From NCBI GenBank assembly GCA_002423285.1, contig DIVF01000005.1, positions 1 to 18,245 on the forward strand: a DNA stretch of 18,245 nucleotides. The letters are read 5' to 3'. This document shows, piece by piece, positions 7,445 through 14,500 of this stretch. Position 1 is the first letter of the stretch; every line of letters starts with the position of its first letter. Below the pieces are notes generated by a model. It was not told the DNA's origin. It did not search any database and saw only the letters and a list, made by a program, of their open reading frames with translations. The position numbers and the translations under genes are program-made. The DNA is from Micavibrio sp. UBA6139 (GTDB lineage Bacteria > Pseudomonadota > Alphaproteobacteria > Micavibrionales > Micavibrionaceae).

Positions 7445-8737
7445 TTATGCTTCGGCCAGATGCGCGGCAATCTGGTCTGGATTTTGTTCCGCCAGAAGAC
7501 GGTTGAGATCTTCGCTGTATTCATCTCGCGCGGCGCGGAATTCGGAAACTGTTTCCACCGCCGTTTGATAAATTTTCGGAATATCTGCAAACTGGCTGGC
7601 CTGTAAATGTTTAATCAGGCCCAAAACATCGGCTTCATAGGCGCGAACATCTTCCAGCGTTTTCATCGGCTGTGCCAGACCGGTGATTAGTTTTCGATAA
7701 AGCGTCATCAACCCCTCCAGCGAACCAATCACCTGCAAACGGTCGCGCAACCGCGCGAGCCCTTCCAGCTTGTATTCCATATAAGGGAGGTTGTATTTGA
7801 CGACAAAAGCACGAATGCGCCGCACTTCGATCTCTTGCGCATCCATCAGGATTTTGAGTTCTGAAGCACTCAGCAATAACTTGCCATCTTCGCCGGTGAA
7901 CACAGGAGCATTTTTGGCCATAAAATCGATCAAGGTGCGACCCTGTAACATTAAAACACCTTGCGCCGCTTCGCTGGCCTTGCGGTCGAGTGTGAATTTG
8001 GGCGCGGTTGTTTGAACCTGCTTCAGTGCCACTCCCGCACGCGTAAAATCACCGATGCGCAAGGATGAACGAACCCCGCGCAGGATTTTTTCAGCATCAT
8101 CCCGGCTATAAAGATCATTTACAGCGTTTTCAAAATCGCCCAGACGATCACCAAAGCTTGAAAAAAGCGCGTTTGCCTGCGCATAGCGCGTGCTCAGCGC
8201 ATCAAGCTCGCTTTTGCGTTTCTTATTGCGGCCCAGCATCACGCCTGTATCGGATGTCCATTTAATCTCCTTACCGCCCGATACGATAATACCGCGTTCT
8301 TCGTCGCTTTTAATGGCGTCGCGGACCAGCGTCATAAAACGCATGATATGCATGTAGCAGATCGAAAATGCGGTGATGTCGTTTTGAAGGGAGGCCAGAA
8401 CCGTGCGCGCTTCCTTCTTTAAATTGAGTGCATCGGCATGGCTTTTTTCGCTGCGGTTTTTTTCCATCTGTTCTTTGACCCATTGCAGGGAATAATCAAA
8501 AAACAGCGGATAGATACGGCGCAGATATAATTCTTCCTGATGGACGGTGGCATCGTCATAGCTTTCCATCATCACCTGAATGCGAGATTTTATATGATCC
8601 ATAAAGGCACGTTCGACGCGGTCAAAGGAATCTGCATCGGCAGCCTGAGAGGCCGATGGCGGTAGAGCCAACATGTCCAGTAAAGGATGCTGCGTCATAA
8701 AAATGGACCCGATGGAATCATAAAGAACCTTCCCCAT
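7445..8737 (-). CDS. Helical protein of unknown function within the beta-oxidation cluster
   Basis: A 430-residue protein that I do not recognise. It has no signal peptide, transmembrane segment or known catalytic motif. It reads as almost wholly alpha-helical, with long charged stretches (for example LGRNKKRKSELDALSTRYAQ) and Leu/Glu/Arg-rich helices in the C-terminal third that could form coiled coils. It lies between the thiolase and the fadN-like gene on the same strand, separated by 72 and 75 bases. The start is uncertain: the first ATG (8735-8737) has no Shine-Dalgarno at a usual distance and sits in the loop of a hairpin (8727-8760) that may be part of the thiolase terminator. The in-frame ATG at 8696-8698 (residue 14, reading MTQHPLLDML) would clear that hairpin and give 417 residues. 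Uninterrupted length and position make it a real gene. Confidence 0.8.
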   Translation of the reverse strand: MGKVLYDSIGSIFMTQHPLLDMLALPPSASQAADADSFDRVERAFMDHIKSRIQVMMESYDDATVHQEELYLRRIYPLFFDYSLQWVKEQMEKNRSEKSHADALNLKKEARTVLASLQNDITAFSICYMHIMRFMTLVRDAIKSDEERGIIVSGGKEIKWTSDTGVMLGRNKKRKSELDALSTRYAQANALFSSFGDRLGDFENAVNDLYSRDDAEKILRGVRSSLRIGDFTRAGVALKQVQTTAPKFTLDRKASEAAQGVLMLQGRTLIDFMAKNAPVFTGEDGKLLLSASELKILMDAQEIEVRRIRAFVVKYNLPYMEYKLEGLARLRDRLQVIGSLEGLMTLYRKLITGLAQPMKTLEDVRAYEADVLGLIKHLQASQFADIPKIYQTAVETVSEFRAARDEYSEDLNRLLAEQNPDQIAAHLAEA

Positions 8738-8760
8738 CCACCAGCGTAGAGAGGGAAGGT
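8727..8760 (-). terminator. Second hairpin between thiolase and the unknown helical gene
   Basis: An eight-base inverted repeat, ACCTTCCC (8727-8734) and GGGAAGGT (8753-8760), encloses an 18-base loop. Read on the minus strand, the hairpin is followed by TTCTTTAT. It may be a backup terminator for the thiolase or a leader hairpin; it covers the first possible ATG of the next gene. Confidence 0.35.
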
Positions 8761-8772
8761 AAAGGAAGGTTT

Positions 8773-8800
8773 AGCGGGCCAACCCAGTGGGCAGCCCGCT
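8773..8800 (-). terminator. Hairpin just after the thiolase stop codon
   Basis: AGCGGGC (8773-8779) and GCCCGCT (8794-8800) form a seven-base GC-rich stem with further pairing (CCC/GGG) inside the loop. It starts nine bases after the thiolase stop on the minus strand and is followed by AAACCTTCCTTT. This fits a factor-independent terminator, although the T-run is interrupted. Confidence 0.5.
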
Positions 8801-8809
8801 TCAAAATCC

Positions 8810-9937
8810 TTAAACCGCCTCCAAAACGATGGCTGTGCCCTGACCGCCGCCAATGCACATGGTGGCCAGCCCGAACTTTTTCTTTTCGCGCTGCAGCAAA
8901 GACGCCAGTTTTCCCGTAATCCGGGCACCGGACGCGCCAAGCGGGTGGCCCAAAGCAATCGCCCCGCCGTCCAGATTGACCTTGGCCAGATCAACGCCCA
9001 ATTCCTTCAAAACGGACAGGGATTGTGCGGCAAAGGCTTCGTTCAGCTCGACAATATCAATGTCCTTGATGGTAACACCGGCACGCTCCAGAGCCTTTTT
9101 CGAGGCTGGAACCGGGCCAATACCCATGATTTCTGCGGCGCAGCCGGCCACACCGATGGATTTGATCCGCGCCATAATCGGCAGGTTATGCTTGCGGGCA
9201 TAGTCTTCGGACGCGACCAAAACGGCGGAGGCCCCATCAGTCAGCGGGGAAGAGGTTCCGGCGGTAACCGACCCATCAGCAACGAAAGCGGGCTTCAGAC
9301 CAGCCAGAACCTCAACTGTTGTTTCGGGGCGGATGGTACCATCTTCGCTAATATCGCCAATTGGGGTAATTTCTGCGGTAAATTTACCCGCTTTTGCAGC
9401 GGCACTGGCCTTGCTTTGCGAGTTTGCGGCGAATTCATCCTGTTCTTTACGGCTGATTTGGTATTTTTTAGCCAGATTTTCGGCTGTTTCGCCCATGCCC
9501 ATATAGGCTTGCGGGTAAGATTGGCCCAATTTCGGGTTTGGCATCGGGTTAAACCCGCCCATCGGGATCCGGCTCATCGATTCAACGCCGGCACAGATGA
9601 AGACTTCACCGGCCCCCATTTGAATGTAGCCAGCGGCCATTTGCACGGTGGTCATGGATGACCCGCAAAAGCGGTTGACGGTGGCACCGGCAATGCTATC
9701 CGGCAGGCCAGCCAGCTGGCCCACGATTTTACCAAGGTTAAAGCCCTGTTCGGCTTCTGGAAAGGCACAGCCCATCAGCAAATCTTCAATATCACCGGGG
9801 TTCACGCCTGTTTCCTTGATCAGGGCCTTAATGACCGTGGCGGCAATATCATCGGGTCTGGACTTTGCCAGGGCGCCTTTTGTCGCGATGTGAAAAGGGC
9901 TGCGTTTATATCCGCAAATGACAACAGAACGTTCCAT
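8810..9937 (-). CDS. Acetyl-CoA C-acyltransferase (thiolase)
   Basis: Thiolase that cleaves 3-ketoacyl-CoA with CoA to release acetyl-CoA, the last step of beta-oxidation; a biosynthetic acetoacetyl-CoA role is less likely given the neighbouring genes. The nucleophile Cys91 sits in NRFCGSSMTTVQ (88-99). The second-half signatures are NEAFAAQS, GGAIALGHPLGASGAR (324-339, His331) and MCIGGGQGTA (360-369, Cys361), so the catalytic Cys-His-Cys set is complete. The loop with RKEQDEFAANSQ is typical of the family. At 375 residues it is slightly shorter than the usual 390 or so. The ATG at 9935-9937 has a strong GGAGG eight bases upstream. It is the first gene of the minus-strand series and is transcribed away from the FYDLN-type gene. 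Together with the fadN-like and acyl-CoA dehydrogenase genes it covers the beta-oxidation cycle. A FadA-like role is likely, but the exact symbol is not certain. Confidence 0.94.
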   Translation of the reverse strand: MERSVVICGYKRSPFHIATKGALAKSRPDDIAATVIKALIKETGVNPGDIEDLLMGCAFPEAEQGFNLGKIVGQLAGLPDSIAGATVNRFCGSSMTTVQMAAGYIQMGAGEVFICAGVESMSRIPMGGFNPMPNPKLGQSYPQAYMGMGETAENLAKKYQISRKEQDEFAANSQSKASAAAKAGKFTAEITPIGDISEDGTIRPETTVEVLAGLKPAFVADGSVTAGTSSPLTDGASAVLVASEDYARKHNLPIMARIKSIGVAGCAAEIMGIGPVPASKKALERAGVTIKDIDIVELNEAFAAQSLSVLKELGVDLAKVNLDGGAIALGHPLGASGARITGKLASLLQREKKKFGLATMCIGGGQGTAIVLEAV

Positions 9938-9945
9938 TCAAATAA

Positions 9946-9950
9946 CCTCC
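9946..9950 (-). promoter_or_regulatory. Shine-Dalgarno site of the thiolase gene
   Basis: GGAGG on the minus strand, eight bases before the ATG at 9937. It supports that start over downstream alternatives. Confidence 0.75.
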
Positions 9951-9962
9951 GGGGGAAAACGA

Positions 9963-10000
9963 TATGCGCGAAACCGGAAAGAGAATCCGGCGCTCGCATA
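9963..10000 (-). promoter_or_regulatory. Nested inverted repeat upstream of the thiolase gene (operator or leader hairpin)
   Basis: TATGCG (9963-9968) pairs with CGCATA (9995-10000), and inside it CCGGA (9974-9978) pairs with TCCGG (9986-9990). The two pairs share nearly the same centre. A TATAAA that could be a -10 element on the minus strand lies directly beside it (10002-10007). It could be an operator for a fatty-acid regulator or a hairpin in the thiolase leader; which one cannot be told from the sequence. Confidence 0.35.
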
Positions 10001-10140
10001 CTTTATAGCGATATAGCGCCAGAATCCATCCTTTCCAGCACCCTTGCATACTTGGTCTTTGCGCAGCCGGACGGGGAGTGGGCTTTTCCCTTTGACAGGG
10101 GGGTAAAATTCGTGCAGCAAAAGGGGACAAATGACCTTTT

Positions 10141-10146
10141 AAGGAG
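10141..10146 (+). promoter_or_regulatory. Shine-Dalgarno site deciding the GTG start of the FYDLN-type gene
   Basis: AAGGAG nine bases before the GTG at 10156-10158. An ATG at 10149 lies only two bases after this site, in another frame, and reads just 13 codons, so the GTG is the better start. Confidence 0.7.
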
Positions 10147-10155
10147 AATGACCAA

Positions 10156-10614
10156 GTGGCCACAGCAACCGCCGACAAAAAAGGCATGAAACGGATCTGC
10201 CCAAGCTGCAGCACCCGTTATTACGATTTCAACAAACGCCCTGTTATCTGCCCGAATTGCAAAATTGAATTCACAGGCGAGATCAAGGTGAAGGCCCGCC
10301 GCAGCCGTGTTGCGGCCGCCGAAGTTTTAGAAGATCAAGTGGATGATGCACCAGTCGCCGATAAAGATGATGATGACGTCATCATGGAATCGGATGATGT
10401 GGTCAGCCTCGACGAAGTTGAAGAGGTTGAGGATGAAGAAGAGGAAGATGAAGAGCTGGCCGATCCTGATCTGGGTCTGGACGCTGATCTGGATGAAGAC
10501 GACCTCGATGATGATGACGAAGATGAAGATGACGAGGACGACGATCTGGATGAAGACGAAGATGAAGATGATGACGATTCTTCACCAAAGAAAAAACCTG
10601 CGAAAAAGCGTTAA
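10156..10614 (+). CDS. FYDLN_acid-type zinc-ribbon protein with acidic tail
   Basis: A 152-residue protein of the alphaproteobacterial FYDLN_acid family (TIGR02300), whose function is unknown. The N-terminal part has two CxxC pairs, CPSC (15-18) and CPNC (32-35), that should bind one zinc ion. Between them, TRYYDFNKRPVIC carries the family's signature as YYDFN rather than FYDLN. From about residue 59 to 141 the chain is dominated by Asp and Glu, and it ends in a short basic tail, SPKKKPAKKR. The acidic region is low-complexity and its DNA is made of repeated GAT/GAA/GAC codons, so its length may vary between strains. The start is a GTG with AAGGAG nine bases upstream. It lies three bases before prmA and is read divergently from the thiolase. 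The acidic, zinc-ribbon make-up suggests a protein- or nucleic-acid-associated role, but that is inference. Confidence 0.92.
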   Translation: MATATADKKGMKRICPSCSTRYYDFNKRPVICPNCKIEFTGEIKVKARRSRVAAAEVLEDQVDDAPVADKDDDDVIMESDDVVSLDEVEEVEDEEEEDEELADPDLGLDADLDEDDLDDDDEDEDDEDDDLDEDEDEDDDDSSPKKKPAKKR

Positions 10615-10617
10615 TCC

Positions 10618-11511
10618 GTGACCGAATCCGGTACACCGCTTTTTACAGCAACAATTGCGCTTCCGGCTGGCCTGAATGAAGATCAGGCCAGCCGTTTTGC
10701 CGAAGCCTTCGGCGAAGACGCTGTGCTATCCACCTCGATGCTGCGCAAGGGCGACCCGTTTCACGGGACATGGGCCTTGCAGTGGTTATTCGTGGATAAA
10801 CCCGACGCGACCTTCATGACATTGATCCTGTCCCCCATTGCCAAATCCCTGTCATTGGCGATGCCGGAGATTACCATTGAACAATTGCCCGATATTAACT
10901 GGCTGGAACATAGCTATCGCCAGTTCCCGCCCTTCTCAGTCGGCCCCTTCTTTATCCACGGCAGCCATTATCAGGACGAAACGCCAAAGGGTCAGATTGA
11001 TCTTGAGATCGAAGCTGCCACCGCCTTTGGGTCCGGTGAGCACGGCACAACATCAGGCTGCCTGATTTTGATGAATGACTTAAAAGAATCCGGCCACACA
11101 CCCGCCCATGTTTTAGATATGGGTTGCGGGTCGGGTATTTTGGGCATTGGTGCGATTAAATTATGGGACTGCCCCGTTCTGGCCGTTGATATCGACCCGG
11201 AATCGGTCCATGTCACCGAAAACCATTGCCGCGCCAATGGCATTCATGACCGCCTGACCGCCATAGCCGGAGACGGTTTTGCCATTGTTGAGGGGCATTA
11301 CGATTTAACAATCGCAAACATCCTGCCCGTACCCTTAAAGGCCATGGCCCCTGATCTGGTGTCACACATGGCCCCGGGTGGTTACGCCATTTTATCCGGT
11401 CTGCTTTTAGATCAAGCGCAAGATGTTCTGGATGTATATCTGGAGTTGGGTTTGCGCCTCGAAAAACGCCTCGACCGCGGCGAATGGTCGGCACTTCTGG
11501 TCCAAAAATAA
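10618..11511 (+). CDS. prmA: Ribosomal protein L11 methyltransferase
   Basis: Cytoplasmic S-adenosylmethionine-dependent enzyme that trimethylates lysines and the N-terminus of ribosomal protein L11. The N-terminal substrate-binding domain ends near residue 110 (WLEHSYRQFPPFSVG, 95-109). The family-specific ATAFGSGEHGTTSGC (134-148) comes next. The AdoMet-binding motif I is VLDMGCGSGILGIGA (165-179), followed by the acidic VDIDPESV (190-197) and motif IV as ANILPVPL (233-240). The length of 297 residues is close to E. coli PrmA (293). The only start that includes the complete N-terminal domain is the GTG at 10618-10620, three bases after the previous stop; no clear Shine-Dalgarno is present, so translation is probably coupled to the FYDLN-type gene. 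The motif AFGSGEHGTT separates PrmA from other class I methyltransferases, making this a firm assignment. Confidence 0.95.
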   Translation: MTESGTPLFTATIALPAGLNEDQASRFAEAFGEDAVLSTSMLRKGDPFHGTWALQWLFVDKPDATFMTLILSPIAKSLSLAMPEITIEQLPDINWLEHSYRQFPPFSVGPFFIHGSHYQDETPKGQIDLEIEAATAFGSGEHGTTSGCLILMNDLKESGHTPAHVLDMGCGSGILGIGAIKLWDCPVLAVDIDPESVHVTENHCRANGIHDRLTAIAGDGFAIVEGHYDLTIANILPVPLKAMAPDLVSHMAPGGYAILSGLLLDQAQDVLDVYLELGLRLEKRLDRGEWSALLVQK

Positions 11512-11534
11512 GAAAAAATTAGACAAGGTAGTAT

Positions 11535-11556
11535 GAAGGGGGCAATTGCCCCCTTC
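11535..11556. terminator. Bidirectional hairpin between prmA and the convergent nuclease gene
   Basis: A perfect 22-base palindrome: arm GAAGGGGGC, centre AATT, matching arm GCCCCCTTC. It starts 23 bases after the prmA stop and lies 18 bases after the stop of the opposing gene, so it can serve both. No long T-run follows directly on the plus strand; on the minus strand a TTTTTT comes about 16 bases later. A near copy occurs at 18167-18188. Confidence 0.7.
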
Positions 11557-11574
11557 ACCCCATTCTACTTCTCT

Positions 11575-14500
11575 TTAAGCAACATCTGGTGCTTTAGGTT
11601 TTGGATTTGGATTTTTTGACAAGGGGCGCTGGTAGCGGCCATAGCTGATATTGTCATTGAGACCCAGCAGCGCATAGTCCTCTTCCTGCAAGGCCCAGTC
11701 TGGATCGCCGGCATGGATGCGTTCTTTCAAATGCGCAACCAGAGCCACGCTTTCTTTCAAGATCCGTTCCGAAACCACAACCTGTTCAGGTGTTTTTCCT
11801 TCCATTTTTTTCGCCCAGTTGGCTTTGGCATCCTTGATTTGATTTTCAAGGCGGCCCAGTGACATGGCTTCGGAGTCGATCAGGCCGTGAATACGGGCCT
11901 TTTCCTTGGCTTTTTCGCGGGCGCGATCATCCGGGTGCAGATAGTGTTTTTCAGCACCAAAGAGCTGTTTAGTTTCGCGTTCAACCTGATACATGACGGC
12001 AACATAGCGTTCACGCAGCTGGGTTGAATGGAATTCATCCAAAGCATGGGCACGTTTTTTGTTCAATTCATCGGCATATTCTGCATCGGTAAATTCGCGG
12101 TCTTGCGGTTCGAACAATTTGGCGACAGCCTTATCACTGCTGCTCATTTCCATGAACGGGGCGGCGAAGACGCGTTCTTCCATTGGCATGCGCGGATCGG
12201 CATCGGGGAAGAATTTCGCCATCTCCATCGCCTTGATCATATTGGCCGCCATTTGTGGGTGGCGTTCGATGAAGTGCTTGTAGCCCTTCATTGCTTCCAA
12301 TGATGTCCCACGGTTTGCCCCCACGGCAAAACCACGGTCCGCAGACCCCAGCAGCGGTTGACGGTTCAGGTGAATGACCTCAAACGCCTTATGCAGCCGG
12401 TGGTTACGGTTGCTCATAATTTCAGAAATTTCCTGCGCGCCCATGCCGATAAAATCTTTCGGGTCGAAATCAGACACATTAAAGACAAGCGCCTTGTTCA
12501 TGTATTTCTTGTCGGTGGAACGCCCGACATAAACACCGATATTGGCACTGGCCGCGAAGGCGTTGTTATTGATGTACGTCATCAAATGACGCGGATAAAG
12601 CATGCCGTTATGCGTCCCGGTGAGGAATTTTTTAACCTCTTTCGGGTTCGCATTCAGCATACATTGCGTGAACAGTTCCGGATCGATCCCCAGCATATGC
12701 TTCAAGATCGCATTATCCTGCATATCGACATCCGAAGATGCCTCGTGCGCATTGTATTTTTCGTAGCCAAGATTATTGGCCTTCATAATCCCCTGAACCG
12801 TGAAGTCCGGGAAGTCTGGATTTTCAGGTTTCTGGCGGACCTTAAACTTATCAGGGCGCAAATAAGCAAACATCCGCGCCATGTTGCGAAGGTCAAAGCG
12901 GCGCATGCCGCCCGTGTTGGTTGGTGAATAGCGCAGCGCCCCTGCACGGAACCCGGCATGTTGCAGCCAGACATCATCGGCCTTGGTGTTGTTGAAACCA
13001 CCGACCAATGTTTTGGCCGGAATGGCACGGGCGTTTTTGAAGGTTTCTTCTTTTTTATAAGAATAATCCAGTGTACGCGCCATGTATGGATCAATCCCGG
13101 CAGGCGTATCACCGCGCGTGCGGCGCGATGGGTCTTTTGCTTGCTGGTTGGCATCAACCCAGATGCGGTGATCGCTGTGCGTTTCACCGCCCAGTTTTGA
13201 TTCGCGCAGGAATTTGGTGATTTCGTTATAGAACTGACGCGGCGGATGGAAATTTTCACCCGTCTTATACAGCTCAGTCGGCGCAATACCGGTCGCCAGC
13301 AATGCATTCAGATCCGGCAGGATCGTTTGCGGCAAGGTCTGGCGAATATTGATGATGCGTGTGTCATTGTCATCGAACCAGTTGGACTGTTTCGCAGCAA
13401 ATTGTGTGATCCATGCATAACGGCCCAGCTGCGTTGTTTCGCAGTCAAGCATCACGCGGCTCATAATGCCGTTTTGGATCAGGTAATCAGGCAGGGAAAT
13501 ATTGACGCGTTTTTTACGCGACGACAAATCAGCGCCCTGCATATTCAAGATCGGGTCGCGCTGGGTCGTGTTGCGGTCTTGACGCAGGCGTGTATCACCG
13601 CCCGTAACACCAGGGCGGGCCTTGGCAATATCCTTAATCATCTCACCCGTAGCGGAGCGAATTTCAGGTGGCGCCATGTAAGCATAATATTCAACGTCTT
13701 CGCCGCCGCCATAATGCTGTTCAGCCGGGCGTTTGATCGAGAAATAAATCATCACCGATGGTTCCTGCGCGATCACGCTACAACCATTTTTATCGGACAC
13801 TTGAATAACGTCCTGTTCCACAGGGTTAATGGATTCCATCCCCTTGGCACGGACAATTTTTTCGGCGTTCAGACGCTGGTCAATATTGCCATGCGTGACA
13901 ACACCGTATTTGGCCCCGGCCCAGTCGAGCATTTTTTCAATGCCCTTGCGCCCTTCGTGACCGGAAGCATGAATGACGCGGTATTCAAAGCCGCGGCGTT
14001 CAAACCATTCAATCAGCTTATTCCAGCCCTTTTGGCTGCCCGGAATACCGGTTTGCGACATGACGGCGATATATTTTTGCGGTGTGATGAAGCCGAGATT
14101 TTTCTGGTCCTTGTTTTCAACCAGACGGTTGGCAATCGACATCACTTCGTTATGCGTACCCGTGGCCAGCAAACCTTGTTTGCCTGCATCACCGTCCAGA
14201 ATTTCATTGGCGCGTTTTGCCTTTGGCGTAAAGTTGACAACATCCTTGCCAAATTCATGGCGGGCATGGGCCTTCAGGCCGAAACCATTGCGCAGACCAA
14301 CTTTATCCAGAACCTGTTTCAAGAAGCGTTTCGCCGCCCCGAAAATAACCGTGTCGCGGCCCGTGCGGCCATAAGCATTCACAAAACCGGCCATACGCGC
14401 GGCGTTGGAACCGATATGGAAGCCAATCACGCCCTTATCCGGGTGTTCATTGGCAAAATCGACGATTTTTTGTTCGATGGATTTTTCGGATTCGGTTTCT

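Noticed and set aside
10092..10109. TTGACA followed by TAAAAT upstream of the FYDLN-type gene, as a promoter
   Set aside because: The two boxes are only six bases apart, so they cannot act as a -35/-10 pair. Either alone may be part of a promoter, but no fitting partner is clear.
10380..10590. Repeated GATGAAGATGAT-type units as a DNA repeat or CRISPR-like array
   Set aside because: The units are irregular codon-level repeats coding for the acidic tail, without constant spacing or unique spacers.
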